Of a DNA stretch of 18,895 nucleotides, positions 1-6,132 are shown piece after piece. The translations under genes and the position numbers were made by a program. A model generated the notes under the pieces. The model saw only the letters and a program-made list of their open reading frames with translations. It was not told where the DNA came from and searched no databases. The DNA is taken from NCBI GenBank assembly GCA_023434855.1, contig JAEYSJ010000194.1:1-18895 (forward strand), read 5' to 3'. The DNA comes from Bacillota bacterium (GTDB lineage: Bacteria; Bacillota_C; Negativicutes; JAEYSJ01). Each line of letters opens with the position of its first letter. The first letter of the stretch is position 1.

Positions 1-58
1 GTTATGGTGGACTATTACAATGTCAACTGATATATTTAGTATTTACTGTTTGCAGATA

Positions 59-86
59 ATAAATCCCAGCAATAGCTGGGATTTAT
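59..86 (-). terminator. Stem-loop downstream of the 39-codon peptide gene
   Basis: Two perfect 12-base arms (59-70 and 75-86) enclose the loop AATA. It sits 27 bases past the stop codon of the small peptide gene on the minus strand. The T-tract after the stem is weak, so it may be a poor terminator or a 3'-end stabilising hairpin. Confidence 0.5.
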
Positions 87-112
87 GGAAAACAAGCTTA
101 GAGCCGGCTTCT

Positions 113-232
113 CTAAAAAATTGAAACCGGGGCATTCAATACGGAGAAAAAAAGAATTAGAATAATTGCAACCAAAATAAAAAACCAACCACAGTCAGAA
201 ATGCCAAGGGTGCTGTTACAGCCAAAGCCCAT
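113..232 (-). CDS. 39-residue single-span membrane peptide, sporulation-type
   Basis: A short frame begins MGFGCNSTLGISDCGWFFIL and continues through a very hydrophobic segment (about residues 16-32) to a TAG at 113-115. The ATG is preceded by a strong AGAGGGGAGA ribosome binding site at a good distance, which is the main reason for calling it. A Gly/Cys-containing N-terminus followed by one Ile/Leu/Val/Phe-rich helix is typical of the tiny spore or sporulation membrane peptides (YjcZ-like) of Firmicutes; that comparison is from memory of the family pattern. A GCATA / TATATTA pair upstream resembles a forespore (sigma-F or sigma-G) promoter, which agrees with that role. No function is known to me. 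Cys5 and Cys14 lie before the membrane segment. Confidence 0.65.
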   Translation of the reverse strand: MGFGCNSTLGISDCGWFFILVAIILILFFSVLNAPVSIF

Positions 233-261
233 ATTAATCTCCCCTCTCTTATTTAAAGGTT

Positions 262-291
262 TAATATATCATATTCAAAAATAGGGTATGC
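262..291 (-). promoter_or_regulatory. Candidate forespore promoter for the 39-residue peptide
   Basis: On the minus strand GCATA (287-291) is followed after 18 bases by TATATTA (262-268). Known sigma-G consensus is GHATR, 17-18 bases, CATNHTA, so this differs at one base. Read as sigma-F (GYATA, about 15 bases, GGNNANAHTR) it also has one mismatch. The predicted start lies about 9 bases before the ribosome binding site of the peptide gene. Confidence 0.4.
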
Positions 292-308
292 TAACCATAC
301 ACTACTAT

Positions 309-343
309 AAAAAAAAGTCCCCGTCTGAATTTATTAGACAGGG
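309..343 (-). terminator. Rho-independent terminator
   Basis: On the minus strand CCCUGUCU pairs with AGACGGGG (arms 336-343 and 319-326, one G-U pair), followed after two bases by eight T residues (A run at 309-316 on the plus strand). This is a canonical intrinsic terminator. It lies only about 25 bases after the -10 element of the promoter at 371-400. Confidence 0.75.
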
Positions 344-370
344 TAAAAGAGAGAAGTAAATGCATTATAA

Positions 371-400
371 ATTATACCGCATATGGCTGGCTTTATTCAA
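371..400 (-). promoter_or_regulatory. Sigma-A-type promoter TTGAAT-18-TATAAT
   Basis: The minus strand carries TTGAAT (395-400), an 18-base spacer and a perfect TATAAT (371-376); a second TATAAT overlaps downstream (364-369). No convincing gene begins between it and the terminator at 309-343, so the product would be an RNA of roughly 50-60 bases or the leader of the small peptide gene. Confidence 0.5.
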
Positions 401-444
401 TTGTTGTTAATGGAAATTTTTCAAAGTCAGATAGCAGAGCATTA

Positions 445-470
445 AAACGCCGCCCTATTGGACGGCGTTT
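445..470 (-). terminator. Terminator overlapping the end of the cysteine-rich protein gene
   Basis: Arms AAACGCCG (445-452) and CGGCGTTT (463-470) form a GC-rich stem followed on the minus strand by TTTT. The last codons and the stop codon (455-457) of the cysteine-rich protein lie inside the hairpin, an economical overlap. Confidence 0.75.
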
Positions 471-652
471 ATATTGCAAGACATCTCTTTTTTTAACTTT
501 TCTATCAGAGTATAATTAATTGCTGACATATCTTCGGGAACAGCTTCAATGCCCAGTTCCTTAGCAACCTCATACCTTGCACAGGATTCATATCGCTTCT
601 GGCAAAAATCTATTGGGCAAATCATCGAACAGCGACTTCTGAACGGACACAT
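455..652 (-). CDS. 65-residue cysteine-rich protein of unknown function
   Basis: The frame starts at an ATG with a strong GGAGGGG ribosome binding site and ends inside its own terminator, so it is very likely a real single-gene unit. The N-terminal third has cysteines at residues 2, 8, 12, 17 and 24 (spacing C-x5-C-x3-C-x4-C-x6-C) and a sixth near the end (59). The region from about residue 25 looks helical and contains GIEAVPEDM. The clustered cysteines suggest a bound metal or Fe-S cluster, or a secreted or spore-associated disulfide protein; there is no signal peptide, so metal binding in the cytoplasm is the more natural reading. I do not recognise a named family. Confidence 0.7.
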   Translation of the reverse strand: MCPFRSRCSMICPIDFCQKRYESCARYEVAKELGIEAVPEDMSAINYTLIEKLKKEMSCNINAVQ

Positions 653-896
653 TTATTTCCCCTCCAAGAAAGTATTTTTACATATCTACTATCTCAAATA
701 AATTATTGCATACCAACACCATCTAGTCAATAATGATTATTACTCTCTAAATATAAATACTTCTCTAAATCTCATTATTTCAGGCAATATCTAGGAGTTT
801 GCTGCAAAAGTTATTTTGGTGCAAGCCCGTCCACAATATATCTACATTTATCTAACGATAAACCCTAACAACCTTCTAGCACTTTCCTAATATAAA
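653..896. other. Intergenic stretch without a gene
   Basis: Together with the palindrome and spacer up to 983, this is the longest gene-free interval of the window (331 bases). It is AT-rich and has no frame with a ribosome binding site on either strand. It must hold the promoter of the cysteine-rich protein; I saw only a GTATG (minus strand, about 709-713) without a well-spaced partner. Nothing else is evident. Confidence 0.4.
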
Positions 897-954
897 TACT
901 GCCATAATGGTCAATATTGAGGTGTGACATTCAATATTGACCATTATGGCAGTA
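897..954. repeat. Perfect 24-bp inverted repeat with 10-base loop
   Basis: The arms at 897-920 and 931-954 are exact reverse complements, around the loop GGTGTGACAT. It lies 29 bases beyond the gerW stop codon. On the minus strand the stem is followed by TTTATATT, so it could terminate the scpAB-gerW transcript, but the stem is twice as long as usual and low in G+C. An alternative is a small palindromic mobile repeat. Confidence 0.8.
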
Positions 955-983
955 ATGAAAGTAAAATTTTCGTCAAAGTCAAA

Positions 984-1427
984 TTATTGGTTGAGATTTG
1001 CCTGAGTTTCTGCTGTATGTGCCAATTCTTCCATCTTATCTTCACCATGTCTGTTGTTGAGCATTTCCTGAATTCTATCAAACACTTGCGGCACCATATC
1101 AATAATACGATCGAAAATTATGTCTCCCTCAACAGGCATAAACCTTACACCATTTACCGGCGAACAAACTAAAAATCCTACCGGTTTTACACTTACACCC
1201 GCGCCGCTACCACCACCAAAAGAGTGCAATACATCCGGACTACTAACTTCTTCTGGTTCATAATCACCTCCACCCGCAGCAAAACCTAAAGCTACGCGAG
1301 AAATTGGTATTATTACGGTACCATCAGGAGTTTCTACAGCGTCTCCGACAATTGTGTTAACATCGACCATATCTTTAATGCTTTCCATGGCAGTTTTCAT
1401 TAACCCTTGAATTGGATGATCAGTCAT
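984..1427 (-). CDS. gerW: GerW family sporulation protein (YtfJ)
   Basis: This 147-residue protein matches the YtfJ/GerW family, which in B. subtilis is needed for normal spore germination and is made in the forespore under sigma-F. The family hallmarks are visible: an N-terminal HPIQGLMKTAMESIKDMVD segment, the VVGxxxxTPDGTxIIPISRV-type strand (here TIVGDAVETPDGTVIIPISR), then a glycine-rich FAAGGGDY and SFGGGSGAGVSVKPVGFLV core. The C-terminal part (about 105-147) is predicted helical and charged. A GGAGGTAA ribosome binding site lies inside the end of the DUF2953 gene, and the two frames overlap by 8 bases, so translation is probably coupled. Soluble, no signal peptide. Confidence 0.93.
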   Translation of the reverse strand: MTDHPIQGLMKTAMESIKDMVDVNTIVGDAVETPDGTVIIPISRVALGFAAGGGDYEPEEVSSPDVLHSFGGGSGAGVSVKPVGFLVCSPVNGVRFMPVEGDIIFDRIIDMVPQVFDRIQEMLNNRHGEDKMEELAHTAETQANLNQ

Positions 1428-2109
1428 TGCTTGTTACCTCCTTGCTTTTAAAATTAAGTATACTAATAGCTGCACTTATAACATTACCAATTCTTACACT
1501 GAATATGCACCGGAAGTCAATCTCAAACGTGACATGCTCAAAGACCGGAATAACATTAATTACTGGCTGGGAAGTCAAAATTGTCCGGTTTTTCAACCTA
1601 TTTAGGATCACTCCTTTTATCATCCAAAAAAAACCAGCAAGAATGCCGGTAATTGCCGCATCAGAGAAGCCAAAGGTAGTTTTCCAATATAAGGTTTCAC
1701 ATTTTAACGAGGATGTTATTTTATTTGTTAGTTTACGATATAGTTTTAAGTAGTACTGCATAAAGCGAATTGTTCTGCGGGCTTCATGAGGATATTTTAT
1801 AGCTGTTTCAATAAAACGTTCCTCGCGTTTAAAATGAGTGTTACTCTCATTTTTGTAGTCTGGCTGCACATCATCGCCAATAGTCTCAATTTTAGATTCA
1901 AGCCATGCCAAACCTTCCCGTTTAGTAAATTCAACAATCGGTATATCCATACGGTATAATACCATAGTCTTTCTTATAAGGCAGACACTAATGCTAATAT
2001 GATCGTCATTCCTCTTACGGCGATAATCAAGGATTATAAATACTTTAAAACGTAAAATTATATACCCCACAGTAAGTAATGCTAGCACCGCTGCCAGTAT
2101 ATTGCCCAC
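1420..2109 (-). CDS. ytfI: DUF2953 membrane-anchored protein (YtfI-like)
   Basis: A 229-residue protein starting at GTG (2107-2109) behind a GGGGGTGG ribosome binding site. Residues about 4-26 form an N-terminal membrane anchor. The rest carries the usual DUF2953 pattern: basic central region, a TLYWKTTFGFSDAAITGILAG-like motif (here from about residue 139), and a C-terminal strand set with PVFEHVTFEIDFRCIFSVRIG. The function of the family is unknown. It commonly sits immediately upstream of ytfJ/gerW in spore formers, as here, and together with scpB in this class. The assignment rests on motif pattern and on this neighbourhood. Confidence 0.85.
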   Translation of the reverse strand: MGNILAAVLALLTVGYIILRFKVFIILDYRRKRNDDHISISVCLIRKTMVLYRMDIPIVEFTKREGLAWLESKIETIGDDVQPDYKNESNTHFKREERFIETAIKYPHEARRTIRFMQYYLKLYRKLTNKITSSLKCETLYWKTTFGFSDAAITGILAGFFWMIKGVILNRLKNRTILTSQPVINVIPVFEHVTFEIDFRCIFSVRIGNVISAAISILNFKSKEVTSND

Positions 2110-2188
2110 ATTGCCACCCCCAAACTACCAAGCCATATTACTTAGCATAAATGTTATTTTCCACTCTTTTACCAATATATATACAAAT

Positions 2189-2212
2189 AGCAGCCCAATT
2201 AATTAGGCTGCT
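2189..2212 (-). terminator. Weak stem-loop at the end of scpB
   Basis: Arms AGCAGCC (2189-2195) and GGCTGCT (2206-2212) surround the scpB stop codon, followed on the minus strand by ATTTGTATATAT. The T-tract is broken, so partial termination or attenuation between scpB and the DUF2953/gerW pair is more likely than a full stop. Confidence 0.4.
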
Positions 2213-2729
2213 GCTCAGTAAGGAAATCTGCTAAAGGCGGTAAATCATGTAAGCTTTTTAAACCAAAGCACTTTAAGAACTCTCCTGTTGTACCATATAG
2301 AATTGGTCTTCCGATAGCTTCTTTACGTCCCATTTCTTTAATTAAACTGCGTTCAACTAGCATATTTACTATTCCATCCACTTTTACACCACGAATATTT
2401 TCTATCTCCTGCTTTGTAACAGGTTGCTTAAAAGCTACAATAGCTAACGTTTCCATGGCGGCCATTGATAACCTGGTTTCCTGTAAAGCAGCTAATTTTT
2501 CCACAACTGGAGCTAATCCGGGCTTAGTACATAATTGATAACCCCCAGCAACCTCTACGATTGTTAGTCCCCGATTATCTTCGTTCATTTCTTGAACAAG
2601 TTCTTCCAGTAATAATACTGCATGCTCATCAGGTATATTAAGAATCTGGGCAATTTTTGACGCAGTGATTGCATCTCCATTAGCAAAAAGCAAAGCTTCA
2701 ATATGCCCCTTTAGATGTGAATAAAACAT
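2199..2729 (-). CDS. scpB: Segregation and condensation protein B
   Basis: This 176-residue protein is the kleisin-interacting tandem winged-helix subunit of the SMC-ScpAB condensin complex, which loads on origin-proximal DNA and separates new chromosomes. The start HIEALLFANGDAITASKIAQ is the typical first winged helix, and the second carries MAAMETLAIVAFKQPVTKQEIENIRGV and the C-terminal GRPILYGTTGEFLKCFGL motif. The length matches the family (about 180-200). The GAGGGGGAG ribosome binding site overlaps the end of scpA, 9 bases upstream, so the two partners are co-translated. It ends in a short acidic/Gln tail. Confidence 0.96.
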   Translation of the reverse strand: MFYSHLKGHIEALLFANGDAITASKIAQILNIPDEHAVLLLEELVQEMNEDNRGLTIVEVAGGYQLCTKPGLAPVVEKLAALQETRLSMAAMETLAIVAFKQPVTKQEIENIRGVKVDGIVNMLVERSLIKEMGRKEAIGRPILYGTTGEFLKCFGLKSLHDLPPLADFLTEQQPN

Positions 2730-2738
2730 CTGAGCATA

Positions 2739-3476
2739 TCACTCCCCCTCAATATTCCTTGAACCTTCCCGCAAAATTAAATATATAGGAGCAAAACTCT
2801 TTTCCTGGCGTACTGTTACCCGTTTAAGCCGGATTAATTCCAGTAAAGCAAGAAAAGCTGCGACTATTTCTGAACGCGTGCCTGTTCTAACAAGTGTTTG
2901 GCCAAATTCCAGCTTACCATTATGCTGGTATAACAGACGGATAATGTCTTGCATCTTATTTTGAACACTAATTTCCTCACGATCGATTAGTGCATAATCA
3001 TTGACAGTACTTTCCCATAGTGTTGCAAAGGCACTAAGCAGGATATCAAGAGTTAAACCCTCAGGCAACAAATACTGGGTGGCAAATTGCTGTGGTTGAC
3101 GTGTAAAATGTTGTTCTCGCTGACGTGCCAAATCATCAAACATTTTTGCCATTTGCTTAAATTTGCGATATTCCAATAGACGCTCGACCAATTCCTGACG
3201 CGGGTCTTCTTCCTCTTGTTCAAAAGTCTCTGATGATTGCGCAGGTTTCGGTAACAGCATCCGCGATTTTATTTGGAGCAGAGTTGCCGCCATCACCAAG
3301 AATTCACTAGCAATATCGATATTAAATTCGTTTAAAGCTTTAAGGTAAGCAAGATATTGTTCTGTAACCCTGGCAATTGGAATATCATAGATATCTAATT
3401 GATCTTTTTCAATAAGGTACATCAATAAGGCTATTGGGCCTTCGAATACTTCCAGTTTTATTTTATAATCAGACAT
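2739..3476 (-). CDS. scpA: Segregation and condensation protein A (kleisin)
   Basis: This 245-residue kleisin bridges the SMC heads and binds an ScpB dimer. The N-terminus YKIKLEVFEGPIALLMYLIE is the family signature (FEGPLDLLLHLI type), followed by LDIYDIPIARVTEQYL and a segment EFLVMAATLLQIKSRMLLP near residues 58-76. The middle (about 80-115) is acidic and charged, and the C-terminal winged helix includes RSEIVAAFLALLELIRLKRV (about 201-220). One divergence is GPIALLMYLIE where most members have GPLDLLLHLI: the usual Asp after GPL is Ala. The ATG lies 2 bases after the trpS stop with its ribosome binding site inside trpS, indicating coupling. Confidence 0.96.
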   Translation of the reverse strand: MSDYKIKLEVFEGPIALLMYLIEKDQLDIYDIPIARVTEQYLAYLKALNEFNIDIASEFLVMAATLLQIKSRMLLPKPAQSSETFEQEEEDPRQELVERLLEYRKFKQMAKMFDDLARQREQHFTRQPQQFATQYLLPEGLTLDILLSAFATLWESTVNDYALIDREEISVQNKMQDIIRLLYQHNGKLEFGQTLVRTGTRSEIVAAFLALLELIRLKRVTVRQEKSFAPIYLILREGSRNIEGE

Positions 3477-3478
3477 AA

Positions 3479-4477
3479 TTATCCAAGACGCATTACCTGG
3501 CGGACTTCCTCCATAGTAGCAGCCGCAACGGTGCGGGCTCGTTCAGCTCCATAAGCTAAAATCTCCTTCACTCTGGAAGGATTGGCTTCAAGAGCACTGC
3601 GGCGTGTATGTATATCGGCCAATGCAGCTACCATTTGTTCCGCTAAACGTTTTTTGCATTCTACACAGCCAATACCAGCCTGACGACAAGCAGCATCAAT
3701 CTCACAAATTTGCTCTTGGCTATAAATCTTATGAAAAGTGTGGACTGTACAAACTTCAGGGTTTCCAGGGTCCGATTTTTTTACTCTCTGTGGATCAGTC
3801 ACCATTAGACGCACCCTCGCCCTAAGTTCATCAGGACTTGCGGCAAATGGAATCTCGTTGCCGTAAGATTTGCTCATTTTACGACCATCAATTCCCGGCA
3901 ATAGCGATGATTTGCTTAATTTTGAAATAGGCTCGGGAAACACAGGATTATCGGGGCTATATAAATAGTTGAAACGCCTGACTATTTCTCTCGCCAGTTC
4001 CAAATGCGGAATTTGATCCTCACCAACAGGTACAGTATCAGCCTTATATAAAATGATATCGGCAGTCATTAATTCTGGATAACCAAGAAACCCGTAAGTG
4101 TTTATATCCTTTCCCTGGATGCCTAATTGTTGTAACTTATCTTTATAACTAGGAACCCGTTCCAGCCACGCCAACGGTGTAATCATGGATAATAATAAAT
4201 GTAGTTCGGCATGTTCTTTAACATGAGATTGTACAAAAATAACATTCTTTTCAGGGTCTAAACCGCCGCTTAACCAATCTAAAGCCATGTCAAAAATACG
4301 TTCCGGCAGTTTACTGGTATCCTCATACGATGAAGTCAAAGCATGCCAGTCCACGATACAAAAAAAGCAGTCAAACTCATTTTGGAGCTTTACCCAGTTC
4401 TCAAGAGCTCCCAAATAATTGCCTAAGTGAAATTTTCCTGATGGCTGCATGCCACTAAAAATACGGCCTCTAGTCAC
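3479..4477 (-). CDS. trpS: Tryptophanyl-tRNA synthetase
   Basis: This 332-residue class I aminoacyl-tRNA synthetase charges tRNA-Trp with tryptophan in the cytoplasm. The HIGH-type signature is PSGKFHLGN (residues 12-20) and the KMSKS loop is intact at 200-204 within GRKMSKSYGN. The family motifs VGEDQIPHLELAR (151-163) and MTADIILYKAD (137-147) bind the adenylate and tryptophan. The start is GTG (4475-4477), supported by GGAG six to eight bases upstream. It is embedded between a membrane protease and scpA with very short gaps, so it seems to be transcribed as part of a longer housekeeping/sporulation operon. No T-box leader is visible in front of it, in contrast to many Firmicute trpS genes. 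Confidence 0.97.
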   Translation of the reverse strand: MTRGRIFSGMQPSGKFHLGNYLGALENWVKLQNEFDCFFCIVDWHALTSSYEDTSKLPERIFDMALDWLSGGLDPEKNVIFVQSHVKEHAELHLLLSMITPLAWLERVPSYKDKLQQLGIQGKDINTYGFLGYPELMTADIILYKADTVPVGEDQIPHLELAREIVRRFNYLYSPDNPVFPEPISKLSKSSLLPGIDGRKMSKSYGNEIPFAASPDELRARVRLMVTDPQRVKKSDPGNPEVCTVHTFHKIYSQEQICEIDAACRQAGIGCVECKKRLAEQMVAALADIHTRRSALEANPSRVKEILAYGAERARTVAAATMEEVRQVMRLG

Positions 4478-4494
4478 TTTTACATCTCCTTCAG

Positions 4495-5115
4495 TTAGAA
4501 AATCAATCCTACTATATTATTAATAATAAACTTTAAGCCTTCTGCCAACGGGTATATTATCGCGCCAAGCACGCCAATAGCCGCCAATGCTAGTAAAATA
4601 AATGTTCCGTATTGTTCAATGCTGGCAAACCAGTAAGCCTGTCTTCCCGGCAGTAAGCTCATAAGGATTTTTGAGCCATCAAGCGGCGGTAAAGGAATCA
4701 AATTGAAAACGGCTAAGATTATATTATAAGAATATGTCAAACTTAATACCATGCCCCATACTCCTGTCAGCAAATCTAGCTTGAATAACAGGACTATTAT
4801 AATCTTAGTGATCAATGCCATGAGAATATTTGACCCGGGCCCTGCCAGCGATACCAGAACCATACCCTGCTTCATATCGCGGAAATTATTAGGATTTATC
4901 GGTACCGGTTTGGCCCAGCCAAACTTAAATAACCATAGCATAATTAGTCCCAGCGGATCCAGATGCGCAACCGGGTTTAAGGTTAACCTGCCTGCATAGC
5001 GGGGAGTATAGTCACCCAGCCATACTGCTACACGGGCATGCGCATATTCATGAACAGTTAAAGCTATCAATAACGCTGGAATTCTGAATACCATATCCTG
5101 ATCAAAACCAAACAC
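4495..5115 (-). CDS. Site-2 protease family membrane metalloprotease (M50, YwhC type)
   Basis: A 206-residue multi-span membrane zinc protease. The zinc motif HEYAH is at residues 22-26, the NPVAHLDPLG segment at 47-56, the AGPGSN motif at 91-96 and the second zinc-ligand motif NLIPLPPLDG at 138-147 (Asp146). Length and order match the small M50B proteins of Firmicutes (YwhC-like); there is no PDZ domain, so it is not a RseP/RasP ortholog. Start choice: an upstream ATG (5142) has no ribosome binding site, whereas GTG at 5113-5115 has AAGGAGGG seven bases away. Substrate unknown. It is the first gene of the trpS-scpAB run, 17 bases before trpS, and has its own promoter-like TATAAT upstream. 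Confidence 0.9.
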   Translation of the reverse strand: MFGFDQDMVFRIPALLIALTVHEYAHARVAVWLGDYTPRYAGRLTLNPVAHLDPLGLIMLWLFKFGWAKPVPINPNNFRDMKQGMVLVSLAGPGSNILMALITKIIIVLLFKLDLLTGVWGMVLSLTYSYNIILAVFNLIPLPPLDGSKILMSLLPGRQAYWFASIEQYGTFILLALAAIGVLGAIIYPLAEGLKFIINNIVGLIF

Positions 5116-5199
5116 TTTTTGTCCCTCCTTATCCTCTATCATTGTTGCGTTTTATAAATACGGTAAGTGGTTAAAGTAAATTATTACATTCAATCTATT

Positions 5200-5228
5200 A
5201 TTATACTAAAAAATCATATAAAGTAAAA
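5200..5228 (-). promoter_or_regulatory. Candidate promoter of the site-2 protease/trpS/scpAB operon
   Basis: A perfect TATAAT lies at 5200-5205 on the minus strand, with TTTTAC 17 bases upstream (5223-5228) as a poor -35. It is about 85 bases before the GTG start. Confidence 0.35.
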
Positions 5229-5260
5229 GAAACATTTATTAAAAATGCTTAGCCCGAAAA

Positions 5261-5300
5261 GTTTGTAATAAAAGATTTGATAATCGTAAATATTACAAAC
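5261..5300. repeat. 10-bp inverted repeat upstream of the lipoprotein gene
   Basis: GTTTGTAATA (5261-5270) and its exact reverse complement TATTACAAAC (5291-5300) are separated by 20 bases, ending four bases before the AGGAGGGG ribosome binding site. It may be an operator for a dimeric regulator or a leader stem-loop. Confidence 0.5.
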
Positions 5301-5316
5301 AAAAGGAGGGGTAAAT

Positions 5317-6066
5317 ATGTTTAGGTCACTTAAATTTATACTATGTCTGAATATAGCTGTTATTATTCTATCACTGGCTGCCAGCGGTTGTGGTATGTTA
5401 TCACCGGCCGCCAGGAAACCTGATGTAGGCCCGGCAGGAAAGCCTGCAGAATCTTTGCCTAATCCGCCAATCATCGAGCGGTTTTGGTCTCCTCCGGGTG
5501 AACTCTATGATCTTGAAGCTATTGCCGGTGTCGTTTTCGAAGGGGTTAATAAACTTGATTGGGGACAAGCTGAGGCCGGACTTAATAATTTAAATAGTGT
5601 ATGGCAGCAAGTTAAGCCAGTGATAGGAGAAAAAAAGGGAGTTAAAGATGCAGATGAAGCGTTGCAAAAATTGACGCAAAGTATTTCGGACAGAAAAGCT
5701 GATATGTCATATGAAAATCTAAATAAATTTATGGGCAGTATTGGTGATATTGGAAAATCGTATAAATTGTCCCCCCTTTCTGATATCATTGCCGTAGGCA
5801 ACTCAGTAAGAAGTGCCAGTTATTACGCGACTGACAAGGATTGGAGTAAGGCGGCCGCCAAAGTAAAAGAACTTGAAGGTACCTGGGAACAGGCAAAGCC
5901 GAGTATGGAAAAGGTAGGAATTTTAGGAGAAATAACTAAAACACATGCTACAATAAATCAAATGAAGGATGCAGTTAATGGTGAAAATAAAGGTGCATTC
6001 GAAGAACAGGCAGCTAATTTAAATAGTAGTATGGGACGCATCAGAGAATTTTACCGGGGAAAATAA
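5317..6066 (+). CDS. Helical-repeat lipoprotein of unknown function
   Basis: The only plausible plus-strand gene; 249 residues, ATG preceded by AAAAGGAGGGG. A lipoprotein signal (hydrophobic 7-22, lipobox AASGC with Cys25) predicts attachment to the outer face of the membrane. Residues 26-60 are Pro/Gly/Ala-rich and probably flexible. The mature part has two similar helical units: unit A from Asp81-Trp82 with Trp96 and Lys100-Pro101, unit B from Asp175-Trp176 with Trp190 and Lys194-Pro195. The identical spacing of these residues shows an internal duplication. No enzyme motif is visible. It is divergently transcribed from the site-2 protease gene and ends at a bidirectional terminator. I do not recognise a named family. 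Confidence 0.9.
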   Translation: MFRSLKFILCLNIAVIILSLAASGCGMLSPAARKPDVGPAGKPAESLPNPPIIERFWSPPGELYDLEAIAGVVFEGVNKLDWGQAEAGLNNLNSVWQQVKPVIGEKKGVKDADEALQKLTQSISDRKADMSYENLNKFMGSIGDIGKSYKLSPLSDIIAVGNSVRSASYYATDKDWSKAAAKVKELEGTWEQAKPSMEKVGILGEITKTHATINQMKDAVNGENKGAFEEQAANLNSSMGRIREFYRGK

Positions 6067-6070
6067 CAAA

Positions 6071-6118
6071 AATACCGCTGATTCCTTTAGCCTTCCTAAA
6101 GGAATAATCAGCGGTATT
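6071..6118. terminator. Bidirectional terminator between lipoprotein and phospholipase genes
   Basis: Arms of 20 bases (6071-6090 against 6096-6118, with a three-base bulge) form a strong hairpin 4 bases after the lipoprotein stop. T-rich sequence follows it on both strands, and two convergent genes end there. Confidence 0.85.
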
Positions 6119-6132
6119 ATTACTATTTAAAG

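Noticed and set aside
924..1172. Plus-strand frames such as those at 924-1172, 1412-1753, 8662-9072, 15624-16055 and 16152-16442
   Set aside because: They are antisense to well-supported genes, have no ribosome binding site and their translations show no domain pattern.
4478..5115. T-box leader for trpS
   Set aside because: The interval before trpS is the site-2 protease coding region with a gap of only 17 bases; no leader could fit.
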